Shown: positions 39,955 to 49,390, counted from the first letter of the stretch. The stretch is DNA of 64,000 nucleotides from SSC3 sp963769585 (GCA_963769585.1 CAVYMJ010000006.1:1116001-1180000), one strand, 5' to 3'. Program-made: numbers and translations. The notes: generated by a model from the letters alone, not told the origin.

Positions 39955-40226
39955 ACAAAGGGGTCTGGTTCCTGGCCGGCTCCGCACTCGGCGCCTACGG
40001 GGTGACCAGGGTGCGGCGAGCCGCCGAGGCACTGAGCTACGACGGCGTGGGGGACCGGCTGTCCGGGCTCTTCGTCGGAGCACGACTCTTCGCCTTCGAG
40101 GTGAAGGCTGGGGCGAAACGCAAGGATGCAGAGCTCCGCGAGCGGCTTGACCTGATGGGCGATGAGCCTGCATCCCTCCTCCTGGAGGGACAGCAGCTGA
40201 AACTTGTGAGAGGGAGCGAAGACTGA
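39951..40226 (+). CDS. DUF6167-like small protein upstream of alaS
   Basis: 91 residues. One short hydrophobic segment at the start (VWFLAGSALGAYGVTRV), then an amphipathic helical region (GARLFAFEVKAGAKRKDAELRERL). The pattern 'single short membrane helix, FA.EVKAGM..RE.ELRE' fits the actinobacterial DUF6167 family, normally found just before alaS. Function unknown. It overlaps its upstream neighbour by ATGA and alaS by one base (TGATG). Confidence 0.75.
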   Translation: MNKGVWFLAGSALGAYGVTRVRRAAEALSYDGVGDRLSGLFVGARLFAFEVKAGAKRKDAELRERLDLMGDEPASLLLEGQQLKLVRGSED

Positions 40227-42889
40227 TGGAGACCGCCGAGGTCCGCCGCCGGTTCATCGCGCACTTCTCCGAGCGCGGGCACACCCCGGTCCCCTCGGCG
40301 TCCCTGCTGCTGGACGACCCGAACCTGCTCTTCGTCAACGCCGGCATGGTTCCGTTCAAGCCCTACTTCCTCGGTCAAGAGACCCCGCCGTACGACCGCG
40401 CGGTCAGTGTCCAGAAGTGCGTGCGCACCCCCGACATCGACGACGTCGGCAAGACCACCCGGCACGGGACGTTCTTCGAGATGTGCGGCAACTTCTCCTT
40501 CGGCGACTACTTCAAGCAGGGCGCGATCGAGCTGGCCTGGGAGCTGGTCACCAAGCCGCTGGCCGACGGGGGCTTCGGCCTGGCAGAGGACACGCTCTAC
40601 CCGAGCGTCTACGAGGACGACCCCGAAGCGGTGGCGCTCTGGACGAAGGTCACCGGCCTTCCCCAGGACCGCATCATCCGGCTGGGCAAGAAGGAGAACT
40701 ACTGGTCGATGGGAGTGCCCGGACCGGGTGGCCCGTGCTCGGAGATCCTGGTCGACCGCGGTCCCGAGTACGGCCCCGAGGGCGACTTCAACGCCGAGGA
40801 CCGCTACCTGGAGATCTGGAACCTGGTCTTCATGCAAGACGAGCTGTCCGCGGTCCGCAGCAAGGAGGACTTCGACATCGCGGGGCCGCTGCCGAAGAAG
40901 AACATCGACACCGGCATGGGCCTGGAGCGGGTCGCCTTCCTGCTGCAGGGCAAGGACAACATGTACGAGATCGACGTGATGTACCCGGTCATCGAGCGGG
41001 CCGGTGAGCTCAGCGGTCGCCGGTACGGCGCCAACCACGACGACGACGTCCGCATGCGGGTCGTCGCCGACCACGTCCGGAGCTCCATGATGCTCATCGG
41101 CGACGGGGTCACGCCGGGCAACGAGGGGCGGGGCTACGTGCTTCGCAGGCTGCTCCGGCGCGCCGTGCGGTCGATGAGGCTGTTGGGCGTGGAGGACCGT
41201 GTGCTGCCTGAGCTCTTCCCGGTGAGCCGGGACAAGATGGCCGAGTCCTACACCGAGCTGCGCGCCGACTGGGACCGGATCTCCACCGTCGCCTACGCCG
41301 AGGAGGACGCGTTCCGCGCGACGCTCAGGGCAGGCACCCAGATCTTCGACGTGGCCGTGGGCGATCTCAAGAAGGTCGGTCGGGCGTCGCTGTCCGGCGA
41401 CAAGGCGTTCGCCCTGCACGACACCTACGGCTTTCCGATCGACCTCACCCTCGAGATGGCTGCAGAGCAAGGGCTCTCGGTCGACGAGGAGGGCTTCCGC
41501 CGGCTGATGAACGAGCAGCGCGACCGGGCCAAGGCTGACGCGAAGGCCAAGAAGGCCAAGCACGGCGATGCTTCGGCGTACCGGGCCGTGGCCGACGTCC
41601 TCGGCCGGCCGGTCGTGTTCACCGGGTACGACGACGTGGTCAGCGAAGGAACGGTCCGAGGGATCGTTGCGGGCTCGGGAGCAGCGCAGACCGCCCGCGA
41701 GGGCGACGAGGTGGAGCTCGTCCTGGACCGCACGCCGTTCTACGCCGAGGGCGGGGGCCAGCTCGCCGACCAAGGTGTCATCGACCTGGCCAGCGGTGCC
41801 CGGCTCCAGGTCCTGGACGTGCAGTCGCCGGTGACCGGACTCATCGTCCATCAGGTCAAGGTGCTGGCCGGCGAGGTCACCGTGGGAGACGCGGCCCAGG
41901 CGTTCGTCGACGTGGAGCGGCGGCGCTCGATCAGCCGCGCCCACACCGCGACCCACATGGTGCACAAGGCCTTCCGCGAGGCGCTGGGCGAGACAGCGAC
42001 CCAGGCGGGGTCGGAGAACGCCCCCGGTCGCTTCCGGTTCGACTTCTCCGCCACCGGGGCGGTGCCCGCGTCCGTGCTGGCCGACGTCGAGGCGAGGGTC
42101 AACGACCTTGTCCTGGCAGACCTTCCGGTGCAGGCGGAGATCATGACGCAGGCCGAGGCCGTGCAGTCGGGCGCGATGGCGCTCTTCGGCGAGAAGTACG
42201 GCGACCAGGTCCGCGTCGTCTCCGTCGGCGACTGGGCACGGGAGCTCTGCGGCGGCACGCACACCGGTCGTTCCGCACAGCTCGGCGTGGTCAAGCTGCT
42301 CGGCGAGAGCTCGATCGGCTCCGGAGTCCGGCGGGTCGAGGCGCTCGTCGGCGCGGATGCCTACCGCTTTCTGGCCCGCGAGCACACGCTCGTCCACCAG
42401 CTGTCCGAGGCGCTCAAGGCCCGTCCCGAGGAGCTGCCCGAGCGGGTAGCCGATCTCGTGGAGCGGCTGCGCGCTGCGGAGAAGGAGATCGAGAAGGTCC
42501 GGATGTCCCAGCTCCTGGCTTCGGCTGGAGCACTGGCTGCAGGGGCCAAGGATCTCAACGGCGTGGCGTACGTTGGCCGCCACATCGAGGGCGCTGGTGC
42601 CGGCGACGTCCGCTCACTCGCGCTGGACATCCGTGGTCGGCTCAGCCCGGCGCGCCCCGGCGTGGTGGCGATCATCGGCTCTACTGACGGGAAGCCCGCC
42701 CTTGTGGTTGCCGTCAACGACGAGGCCAGAACCCGAGGCATCTCGGCCAACGCCCTGGTCAAGGTGGCCGCGGAGCTGTTGGGCGGTCGAGGCGGCGGCA
42801 AGGACGACGTGGCCCAGGGCGGCGGCGCGGACGTGAGCCTGGTCGATGGGGCGCTTGTCGGCCTCGAGGCCGAGGTTGCGAAGGTCTGA
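40226..42889 (+). CDS. alaS: Alanyl-tRNA synthetase
   Basis: 887 residues; class II enzyme with editing. Aminoacylation core (1-360) with VNAGMVPFKPYFLG, TRHGTFFEMCGNFSFGDYFK, and GMGLERVAFLLQG. The editing domain has the zinc motif HTATH (His-x3-His, about 573-577) and CGGTH (about 675). A coiled-coil linker leads to the glycine-rich C-Ala domain ending ELLGGRGGGKDDVAQGGG. ATG at 40226 overlaps the previous stop. The alaS-ruvX-mltG-aroE order is conserved in actinobacteria. Confidence 0.97.
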   Translation: METAEVRRRFIAHFSERGHTPVPSASLLLDDPNLLFVNAGMVPFKPYFLGQETPPYDRAVSVQKCVRTPDIDDVGKTTRHGTFFEMCGNFSFGDYFKQGAIELAWELVTKPLADGGFGLAEDTLYPSVYEDDPEAVALWTKVTGLPQDRIIRLGKKENYWSMGVPGPGGPCSEILVDRGPEYGPEGDFNAEDRYLEIWNLVFMQDELSAVRSKEDFDIAGPLPKKNIDTGMGLERVAFLLQGKDNMYEIDVMYPVIERAGELSGRRYGANHDDDVRMRVVADHVRSSMMLIGDGVTPGNEGRGYVLRRLLRRAVRSMRLLGVEDRVLPELFPVSRDKMAESYTELRADWDRISTVAYAEEDAFRATLRAGTQIFDVAVGDLKKVGRASLSGDKAFALHDTYGFPIDLTLEMAAEQGLSVDEEGFRRLMNEQRDRAKADAKAKKAKHGDASAYRAVADVLGRPVVFTGYDDVVSEGTVRGIVAGSGAAQTAREGDEVELVLDRTPFYAEGGGQLADQGVIDLASGARLQVLDVQSPVTGLIVHQVKVLAGEVTVGDAAQAFVDVERRRSISRAHTATHMVHKAFREALGETATQAGSENAPGRFRFDFSATGAVPASVLADVEARVNDLVLADLPVQAEIMTQAEAVQSGAMALFGEKYGDQVRVVSVGDWARELCGGTHTGRSAQLGVVKLLGESSIGSGVRRVEALVGADAYRFLAREHTLVHQLSEALKARPEELPERVADLVERLRAAEKEIEKVRMSQLLASAGALAAGAKDLNGVAYVGRHIEGAGAGDVRSLALDIRGRLSPARPGVVAIIGSTDGKPALVVAVNDEARTRGISANALVKVAAELLGGRGGGKDDVAQGGGADVSLVDGALVGLEAEVAKV

Positions 42890-43350
42890 TGCGTCAGGGA
42901 GTGCGGCTGGGTGTCGATGTGGGCGAGGCCCGGATCGGTATCGCGCGCAGCGACCCCTCGGGCTTCCTTGCGACCCCGGTGGAGACCGTCAGCCGCGGAG
43001 CGGGCGACCTGGCCAGGATCCATCAGCTCGTGGTCGAGCACGAAGCCTTCGAGGTGGTCGTCGGGTTGCCGCGCTCGTTGAGCGGGCGTGACGGCCCGGC
43101 CGCAGCGAAGGCGCGGGACTTCGCCGCGGAGCTCGCCGAGACAGTGGAGGTCGCCGTGCGGCTGTGCGACGAGCGCCTCTCCACGGTGACCGCCGAGGCC
43201 GTGCTGCGCGAGCAGGGCCGCAAGGGGCAGAAACGCCGACAGGTCGTGGATCAGGCGGCCGCCGTCGTGATCTTGCAGAATGCACTGGATACCGAGCGTG
43301 GGACGGGAGTGCCGCCGGGGGAGGCGGTCATGACCAGGGAGAAGGACTAG
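42889..43350 (+). CDS. ruvX: Holliday junction resolvase-like protein RuvX (YqgF)
   Basis: 153 residues; RNase H-like fold. Seen: LGVDVGEARIGIARSD with the first catalytic aspartate, VVVGLPRSLSGRDGPAA, VRLCDERLSTVTAEA with acidic residues, and DQAAAVVILQNALD. The family is linked to pre-16S rRNA processing and recombination. Start ATG overlaps the alaS stop by one base. mltG follows after two bases. Confidence 0.94.
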   Translation: MRQGVRLGVDVGEARIGIARSDPSGFLATPVETVSRGAGDLARIHQLVVEHEAFEVVVGLPRSLSGRDGPAAAKARDFAAELAETVEVAVRLCDERLSTVTAEAVLREQGRKGQKRRQVVDQAAAVVILQNALDTERGTGVPPGEAVMTREKD

Positions 43351-43352
43351 CT

Positions 43353-44513
43353 GTGGACTACGAGCCCATCGACGATCCGCGCGACGAGGAGCATCCCGTC
43401 TTCGGCAGCCAGCGCGGTCGCCGCCGCGCCAAGAAGAGGCGCGGACTCGGCTGCCTGGCCGTACTGGTCGTCCTCGCGGTGCTGGTCGGCGGCGGCAGCC
43501 TGCTGGCAGTGGCTGGGATCAGCAGGGTGAAGGACCTGTTCAGCGGACCCGAGGACTACACCGGTGCAGGCACGGGGCAGGTCACGATCGAGGTGAGTGA
43601 GGGTGACAGCGCTACGGCGATCGCTCGGACACTCAAGGCCGCCGGCGTCGTGAAGAGCGTGGGTGCGTTCGTCGACGCGGCCGCGGACGACGATCGGTCG
43701 CGCGGCATCCAGGTGGGCTTCTACGAGATGGCCAAGCAGATGTCGGCCGCCAAGGCGCTGGCGATCCTGGTGGACCCAGCGAACCTCATCCGCGCCCAGG
43801 TCACCATCCCTGAGGGGCTCACGGTCGAGCAGATCGTCGCACGGCTGGCCAAAGGCACCGACTTCAAGGCGAGCAGGTTCAAGGCGGTGCTACGCAGCCC
43901 GGACAAGCTTGGCCTGCCGGCGTACGCCGAAGGCAGCCCTGAGGGCTACCTGTTCCCCGCGACTTACGAGCTCAAGCCGAACGCCACCGCTCGTGCGGTG
44001 ATCCTCGACATGGTCGACAGGTTCAAGGCTGCGGCCTCGAAGCTCTCGCTGGAGCAGCGGGCCAGCGAGGTCGGCCTGTCCGCGCACGACGTGGTGACGG
44101 TGGCGAGCATCATCGAGCGAGAGGTCAACCGCGAGCAGGACCTGGCCGGCGTGGCGGAAGTGATCGACAACCGGCTCGCCGGAGAGTGCTCCGAGACCGG
44201 TCGGCTGCTGCAGATGGACTCGACGGTGCACTTCGCGGCGGGCGCGAACGACAGCGTCTACACCAGCGACGAGATGCGGGACAGCGACTCGCCGTACAAC
44301 ACCTACAAGTTCCCCGGGCTGCCACCGGGACCGATCTCGGCTCCCGGCGAGGCGGCGCTCGAGGCTGCCCTGAACCCGACCGACCAGGGCTACTGCTTCT
44401 TCGTCGCGGTCAACCTGGAGACGGGGGAGACCGCCTTCGCCCGGACCGAGTCCGAGCACCGGTCCAACGTCGGTCGCCTGGACGAGTACTGCGCCACGAC
44501 GGACCTGTGTTGA
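43353..44513 (+). CDS. mltG: Endolytic transglycosylase MltG (YceG)
   Basis: 386 residues. An acidic and then basic cytosolic N-terminus (YEPIDDPRDEEHP, RGRRRAKKRRG) precedes one membrane helix (about 32-54) and a LysM-like segment (IEVSEGDSATAIARTL). The YceG catalytic domain shows EGYLFPATYEL, VASIIEREV with the catalytic glutamate (about 255), and FPGLPPGPISAPGEAALEAAL. It cleaves nascent glycan strands outside the membrane and is thought to set strand length. GTG at 43353 gives the normal N-terminus. Overlaps the aroE start by 7 bases. Confidence 0.94.
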   Translation: MDYEPIDDPRDEEHPVFGSQRGRRRAKKRRGLGCLAVLVVLAVLVGGGSLLAVAGISRVKDLFSGPEDYTGAGTGQVTIEVSEGDSATAIARTLKAAGVVKSVGAFVDAAADDDRSRGIQVGFYEMAKQMSAAKALAILVDPANLIRAQVTIPEGLTVEQIVARLAKGTDFKASRFKAVLRSPDKLGLPAYAEGSPEGYLFPATYELKPNATARAVILDMVDRFKAAASKLSLEQRASEVGLSAHDVVTVASIIEREVNREQDLAGVAEVIDNRLAGECSETGRLLQMDSTVHFAAGANDSVYTSDEMRDSDSPYNTYKFPGLPPGPISAPGEAALEAALNPTDQGYCFFVAVNLETGETAFARTESEHRSNVGRLDEYCATTDLC

Positions 44514-45328
44514 GGTGTGCCGTCCTCGGGCAGCCCATCGCCCACTCGCTCTCGCCGGCGCTGCACCGGGCCGGCTACCGGGCCGCGGGCCTCGACTGGT
44601 CGTACCAGGCGGTCGAGGTCGGTTCCGACGGGCTGGCCGCTTTCCTGGCTGGCCTCGGCCAAGAGTGGCGGGGACTCTCGCTGACCATGCCGCTCAAGCG
44701 GAGCGTCGTACCCCTGCTGGATGAGCTCAGCGACCGTGCCGTCCAGGCCCAGGCTGCCAACACGGTGGTCTTCGAACAGGGCCGCCGGATCGGTCACAAC
44801 ACCGACGTTGCCGGGGCTGTCGCCGCGATCCGGGAACGCTACTCCGGACCCGTCGAGACAGCCACCGTCCTGGGGGGCGGTGCGACCGCGGCGTCGGTGC
44901 TGCTCGCCCTGGCCGACCTCGGCTGCCGCACGGCCCGGCTGGTGGTTCGGTCACCCGAGCGAGCGAGCGCAACCCTGGCTGCGGTAGCCAGGCACCCTCG
45001 TGCGCCCGAGGTCGGCTTCGAGCCGGCTGGCGACCCGGACATCCTGGTATCCACCATCCCCGCTTCGGCTCAGTCGGATGAGTTTCTGGGCCTGGCCGAC
45101 CCCGCGGGTGTCGTCTTCGAGGTGCTGTACCACCCGTGGCCGACGCCGCTGGCCGCCTGGGCTCTGGCGCGCGGGCGACCACTGGTCAGCGGGCTGGACC
45201 TGCTGGTGCACCAGGCCGCGCTGCAGTTCGTGCTGATGACCGGCGTGGCCGAACCGCCGTTGGCGGCCATGCGCGCAGCGGGAGAGGCTGCGATCGCGGG
45301 CACGGATGCGACCGGCGACGAGCGTTGA
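44507..45328 (+). CDS. aroE: Shikimate dehydrogenase
   Basis: 273 residues. NADPH-dependent reduction of 3-dehydroshikimate. Seen: substrate site SLSPALHRAGYRAAGLDW, the catalytic-lysine loop LTMPLKRSVVPLLDELS, NTD in GHNTDVAGAV, and the glycine-rich cofactor loop VLGGGATAASVLLALADLG. GTG at 44507 gives VLRCAVLGQPIAHS; TTG 44510 is an alternative. No good ribosome site, so translation is probably coupled to mltG, whose stop lies inside the start region. 81 bases follow before the prepilin peptidase. Confidence 0.93.
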   Translation: MLRCAVLGQPIAHSLSPALHRAGYRAAGLDWSYQAVEVGSDGLAAFLAGLGQEWRGLSLTMPLKRSVVPLLDELSDRAVQAQAANTVVFEQGRRIGHNTDVAGAVAAIRERYSGPVETATVLGGGATAASVLLALADLGCRTARLVVRSPERASATLAAVARHPRAPEVGFEPAGDPDILVSTIPASAQSDEFLGLADPAGVVFEVLYHPWPTPLAAWALARGRPLVSGLDLLVHQAALQFVLMTGVAEPPLAAMRAAGEAAIAGTDATGDER

Positions 45329-45395
45329 GCATCGACACGCAGAACTTCTTGCACAGCTCTTGGTAAGTCCTGCCGCGGTGGCGGGCTGAGTTGCC

Positions 45396-45401
45396 TAGGC
45401 T
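45396..45401 (+). promoter_or_regulatory. -10 for leaderless prepilin peptidase transcript
   Basis: TAGGCT, eight bases before the ATG at 45410, in the 81-base gap after aroE. Confidence 0.5.
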
Positions 45402-45409
45402 CGCTTCTC

Positions 45410-46135
45410 ATGAGCTGGTACCTCGACGCCGGGCTGGCGGGCGCGGCGTTCGGTGCGATCTCCGGCGCGTTCGTTCCCGAGCTGGTCCGACCCCTCCCCG
45501 AGCCCGCCCCTGATCCCGAGGAGGCCGAGGCCTTCGAGGAGGACGAGCCCAAGCAGTTGTACGCCGAGATCGCGGCGCTGCCTCACCTGCGCTGGTCCGC
45601 GGCGGTCGCCGCCGCCGTCGTCGCTGGTCTGGTGGCGGCTCGGCTGGACTTCTCCTGGGAGCTGCTGGCGGTCATCGGCATCGTGCCTGCAGGCGTCGCC
45701 CTGTTTCTCATCGACGTTCGCACCCGGTATCTCCCGACCTGGCTGATCGGGCCGTTCTACGCAGTGGTGGTCGCGGTGGCGGCGCTGGCGGCCCTGCAGC
45801 GCCAGGAGTGGGACCCGCTGATCGGCATACTCGTGGGGTGGGTCTGCTACGGAGGCTTCTTCATGGCGATGTGGCTTCTGGTGCCTGCCGGCGGCCTCGG
45901 GTACGGCGACGTACGTCTCGCCGGCCTGCTGGGCCTGGCCCTGGGCCTGGTCAGCTGGGGTGCGATCGCGGTCGGCATGTTCACCGGGATCCTCCTCGGC
46001 GGCGCCATGGCCGCGGGCTTCCTGGTTTTCCGGCGCCGTCGGCACTACCCGTACGGGCCGTACCTGCTGCTGGGGGCCGTCGTCGGCGTGATGTTCGGCC
46101 AGGACTTCGCGCAGTGGTACTGGCCCACGGCCTGA
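45410..46135 (+). CDS. A24 prepilin peptidase-like protein
   Basis: 241 residues, about seven membrane segments. Both catalytic aspartates of the aspartyl prepilin peptidases are visible: LIDVRTRYLP (Asp about 101) and the GxGD-type GLGYGDVRLAG (Asp about 166). The cysteine-rich N-terminal methylase domain of PilD is absent; instead an acidic loop (EPAPDPEEAEAFEEDEPKQ) lies near 30-50. A similar gene sits between aroE and aroC in mycobacteria. No pilin gene is in the window, so its substrate is elsewhere. Confidence 0.88.
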   Translation: MSWYLDAGLAGAAFGAISGAFVPELVRPLPEPAPDPEEAEAFEEDEPKQLYAEIAALPHLRWSAAVAAAVVAGLVAARLDFSWELLAVIGIVPAGVALFLIDVRTRYLPTWLIGPFYAVVVAVAALAALQRQEWDPLIGILVGWVCYGGFFMAMWLLVPAGGLGYGDVRLAGLLGLALGLVSWGAIAVGMFTGILLGGAMAAGFLVFRRRRHYPYGPYLLLGAVVGVMFGQDFAQWYWPTA

Positions 46136-46160
46136 GGTATCCCCGTGAAAGACTGAGCCC

Positions 46161-47339
46161 ATGCTGCGTTGGCTCACTGCGGGCGAGTCCCACGGCCCTG
46201 CCCTGGCCGCGATCCTGGAGGGGTTGCCGGCCCATGTCCGCGTCTCCTCGACCGAGATCAACCAGGCGCTCGCTCGCCGTCGGCTCGGCTACGGCCGCGG
46301 CGCCCGGATGTCGTTCGAGCAGGACGCGCTGGAGATCATCGGCGGCATTCGACACGGTGAGACCCAAGGTGGGCCGATCGCGCTGCGGATCGGAAACAGT
46401 GAGTGGCCCAAGTGGGAGAAGGTCATGGCGGCCGACCCCGTTGACCCCGCAGAGCTCGAGGGCTCGGCCCGCAACGCGCCGCTGACCAGGCCCCGGCCCG
46501 GTCATGCCGATCTGGTCGGCATGCAGAAGTACGACTTCGACGAGGCACGTCCGATCCTGGAGCGCGCCTCGGCACGGGAGACCACCGCCCGCGTCGCGCT
46601 CGGCGCCATCGCGACCGCCTTCGTGCACCAGGCCACCGGTGCCCGGCTCGTCTCGCACGTGGTGGCCATCGGACAGGCCCGTGCGCCGTACGGCTCGGTC
46701 CCGGCGTACGACGACGTGGCCTACCTCGACGCCGACCCGGTGCGCTGCCTGGACCCGGACGCGAGCAAGGCGATGGTCGCCGAGATCGACCAGGCGCACA
46801 AGGACGGCGACACGCTCGGCGGGGTGGTCGAGGTCGTGGTGCACGGTCTGCCTCCGGGGCTCGGCTCGCACGTGCATTGGGACCGCCGACTCGACGCCCG
46901 GCTGGCCGGTGCTCTGATGGGCATCCAGGCGATCAAGGGGGTGGCTGTCGGCGATGGCTTCGATCTGGCCGCCGACCCGGGCTCCAAGGCGCACGATGAG
47001 ATCGTGCCGACCGCGGACGGCCTGCGGCGTACCTCTGGCCGCTCAGGCGGCACCGAGGGAGGCATGTCCACCGGCGAGACACTCCGGGTCAGCGCCGCCA
47101 TGAAGCCCATCGCGACCGTCCCGCGCGCGCTCCGCACGGTCGACGTCGCTACCGGCGAGGCGTCGGTAGCCCACCACCAGCGTTCAGACGTGTGCGCTGT
47201 CCCTGCCGCGGGCGTGGTGGCCGAGGCGATGGTCGCACTGGTTGTCGCCGAGGCGATCCTGGAGAAGTTCGGCGGCGACTCGGTCGGCGAGACCCGGCGC
47301 AACGTCGAGTCGTACCTCTCCTCGCTGCGCTACCAGTGA
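46161..47339 (+). CDS. aroC: Chorismate synthase
   Basis: 392 residues; converts EPSP to chorismate using reduced FMN. Signatures: the start LRWLTAGESHGPALAAILEG, then GRGARMSFEQD, RPGHADLVGMQKY, ERASARETTARVA, and GRSGGTEGGMSTGE followed by the AMKPIATV loop. It is the first of four shikimate genes in close array. Its TGA overlaps the GTG of aroK by GTGA. Confidence 0.97.
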   Translation: MLRWLTAGESHGPALAAILEGLPAHVRVSSTEINQALARRRLGYGRGARMSFEQDALEIIGGIRHGETQGGPIALRIGNSEWPKWEKVMAADPVDPAELEGSARNAPLTRPRPGHADLVGMQKYDFDEARPILERASARETTARVALGAIATAFVHQATGARLVSHVVAIGQARAPYGSVPAYDDVAYLDADPVRCLDPDASKAMVAEIDQAHKDGDTLGGVVEVVVHGLPPGLGSHVHWDRRLDARLAGALMGIQAIKGVAVGDGFDLAADPGSKAHDEIVPTADGLRRTSGRSGGTEGGMSTGETLRVSAAMKPIATVPRALRTVDVATGEASVAHHQRSDVCAVPAAGVVAEAMVALVVAEAILEKFGGDSVGETRRNVESYLSSLRYQ

Positions 47340-47860
47340 AGCCCCTGGCCGTCCTGGTCGGCCCGATGGGTGCCGGCAAGACCACCGTCGCCCGGCTGCT
47401 GGCCCGCGAGTGGGGTGTTGCCGTCCGCGATACCGACCATGACATCGAGGCGATCGCGGGCAAGCCGATCGCCGAGATCTTCGTCGATGACGGCGAGGAG
47501 CACTTCCGGACTCTGGAGCGTGAAGCCGTGGCCCTTGCCCTCTCCACCCATGCAGGGGTGCTGGCGCTGGGTGGGGGAGCCGTCCTCTCCGCCGAGACCC
47601 GGGCGCTGCTGCGCGGCCACCGGGTGGTCTTCCTCAGCGTCGGGCTGGCCGAGGCCGTGAAGCGAGTGGGGATGGGGACCGGCAGGCCGCTGCTGCTGGG
47701 CAACGTACGTGCCCGGATCAAGGCGCTGCTCGACGAGCGTGACCCGGTCTACCGCTCGGTGGCGGTGGCCACGGTCAACACCGACGGCAGGTCCGCGGCC
47801 GAGGTCGCGGTCGAGATCCGCGCCGCGCTGATGTCTTTGGAGGGTTCCGCTGATGGATGA
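47336..47860 (+). CDS. aroK: Shikimate kinase
   Basis: 174 residues; P-loop kinase that phosphorylates shikimate at O3. Walker A GPMGAGKTTVARLLA (8-22), substrate residues in DTDHDIEAIAGKPIAEIF (Asp about 31-33), FRTLEREAV, GGGAV and the lid RPLL. GTG at 47336 overlaps the aroC stop; the 3' end overlaps aroB by 8 bases. Confidence 0.95.
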   Translation: MKPLAVLVGPMGAGKTTVARLLAREWGVAVRDTDHDIEAIAGKPIAEIFVDDGEEHFRTLEREAVALALSTHAGVLALGGGAVLSAETRALLRGHRVVFLSVGLAEAVKRVGMGTGRPLLLGNVRARIKALLDERDPVYRSVAVATVNTDGRSAAEVAVEIRAALMSLEGSADG

Positions 47861-48950
47861 CCTGACCACCTTGCCGGTGCGCGGAGCCTCGTCGTACGAC
47901 GTGCTGATCGGGACCGGTCTGCTCGGCGAGCTGCCAGCCATGCTCGGACGCACCGTCCAGCGGGTCGCCGTGATCCACCCGCACGCACTCGCCGCCACGG
48001 GTGAGGTGATCCGGGAGGACCTGGCCGCGCAGGGGTACGAGGCCATTGCGATCGAGGTCCCTGACGGCGAGGAGGCCAAGCTCGCCCCGGTGGCGTCGTA
48101 CTGCTGGCAGGTGCTCGGCCAGACCGGGTTCACCCGTTCCGATGCGGTCGTCACCGTCGGCGGCGGCTCGACCACCGACGTGGGCGGCTTCGTCGCTGCC
48201 ACCTGGCTGCGGGGCGTCAAGGTCGTGCACATGCCGACGACCCTGCTGGCCATGGTGGACGCGGCCGTCGGCGGCAAGACCGGGATCAACACCTCGGAGG
48301 GCAAGAACCTGGTCGGCTCGTTCCATGAGCCAGCCGGCGTGCTCTGCGACCTGGCAGCGTTGGCGACCCTGCCGCGTAACGAGCTCATCTCTGGAATGGC
48401 GGAGGTGGTCAAGTGCGGATTCATCTCCGACCCGACCATCCTGACTCTGGTCGAGGAGGACCCGGCCGACGCGCTCAGCCTGGGCTCGGCGCGGCTGCGC
48501 GAGCTCATCGAGCGCGCTGTCCAGGTCAAGGTCGACGTCGTGGTCACCGACCTCAAGGAGACCGGTGGCGCCTCCGGTCACCCCGGACGCGAGGCGCTCA
48601 ACTACGGACACACGCTGGGGCACTCGATCGAGCGCGCTGAGCGCTACAAGTTCCGGCACGGAGCCGCCATCTCCATCGGCATGGTCTTCGTCGCCGAGCT
48701 GGCTCGGCTGGCCGGGAAGCTCTCGGACCAGACCGCTGAGCGGCACCGGGCGATCCTCGAGTCGCTGGGCCTGCCCGTCTCGTACGCCGGAGCCACCTGG
48801 CAGCAGCTGCTGGACGGCATGAAGATCGACAAGAAGTCCAGGGGCGACCTGCTTCGCTTCGTGGTCCTGGAGGACGTGGGCCGACCGGTCGTCCTGGAGG
48901 GACCCGACCCGACGCTGCTGGCGGCCGCCTACGCCGAGATCGCGCGATAG
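47853..48950 (+). CDS. aroB: 3-dehydroquinate synthase
   Basis: 365 residues; NAD- and metal-dependent cyclisation of DAHP to 3-dehydroquinate. Seen: PDGEEAKL, GGGSTTDVGGFVAATWLRG, MPTTLLAMVDAAVGGKTGIN and the metal ligands in GMAEVVKCGFI, NYGHTLGHSIE and RHGAAISIGM. The dehydroquinase gene follows directly, its own -10 overlapping the aroB stop codon. Confidence 0.96.
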   Translation: MDDLTTLPVRGASSYDVLIGTGLLGELPAMLGRTVQRVAVIHPHALAATGEVIREDLAAQGYEAIAIEVPDGEEAKLAPVASYCWQVLGQTGFTRSDAVVTVGGGSTTDVGGFVAATWLRGVKVVHMPTTLLAMVDAAVGGKTGINTSEGKNLVGSFHEPAGVLCDLAALATLPRNELISGMAEVVKCGFISDPTILTLVEEDPADALSLGSARLRELIERAVQVKVDVVVTDLKETGGASGHPGREALNYGHTLGHSIERAERYKFRHGAAISIGMVFVAELARLAGKLSDQTAERHRAILESLGLPVSYAGATWQQLLDGMKIDKKSRGDLLRFVVLEDVGRPVVLEGPDPTLLAAAYAEIAR

Positions 48951-48953
48951 GGT
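48948..48953 (+). promoter_or_regulatory. -10 for leaderless aroQ transcript overlapping the aroB stop
   Basis: TAGGGT uses the aroB TAG stop as its first three bases and ends eight bases before the aroQ ATG. Confidence 0.55.
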
Positions 48954-48961
48954 CGCGACCT

Positions 48962-49390
48962 ATGAAGGTCCTCGTCCTCAACGGGCCCAACCTCGGCCGC
49001 CTGGGCCGGCGCCAGCCGGAGATCTACGGCACGACGACCCACGCCGAGCTCGTCGAGAGGTGCCTGGCCTGGGGGAGTGCCCTCGGGCTCGAGGTCGAGG
49101 TGCGCCAGACCAACCACGAGGGAGAGCTCCTCGACTGGCTCAATCAGGCGGCCGACGACAGCACTGCGGTGATCCTCAACGCAGCCGCGTGGACCCACTA
49201 CTCCTTCGCCCTCTTCGACGCGTGCGGGCAGCTCACCGCGCCCTTGGTCGAGGTCCACCTGAGCGACCCGAAGCAGCGGCCCGAGGTGTTTCGGCATACC
49301 TCGCTGGTCGAGGCCCATGCGCTGGCAACCATCAGCGGCCAGGGCGTGGACGGCTACCGGCAGGCCCTGGAGGTCCTCGCAGGGCACTGA
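48962..49390 (+). CDS. aroQ: Type II 3-dehydroquinate dehydratase
   Basis: 142 residues, the small dodecameric type. Seen: VLNGPNLGRLGRRQPEIYG with the catalytic Tyr and Arg, RQTNHEGELLDWL, ILNAAAWTHYSFAL and VEVHLSDPKQRPEVFRHTSL. It dehydrates dehydroquinate to dehydroshikimate. Together with aroE, aroC, aroK and aroB the window covers shikimate steps 2-5 and 7; DAHP and EPSP synthases are elsewhere. The last 59 bases overlap the convergent panE-like gene. Confidence 0.95.
   Translation: MKVLVLNGPNLGRLGRRQPEIYGTTTHAELVERCLAWGSALGLEVEVRQTNHEGELLDWLNQAADDSTAVILNAAAWTHYSFALFDACGQLTAPLVEVHLSDPKQRPEVFRHTSLVEAHALATISGQGVDGYRQALEVLAGH

Noticed and set aside
40037..42583. 848-codon minus-strand frame over alaS
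   Set aside because: Antisense to an intact alaS; composition bias only.
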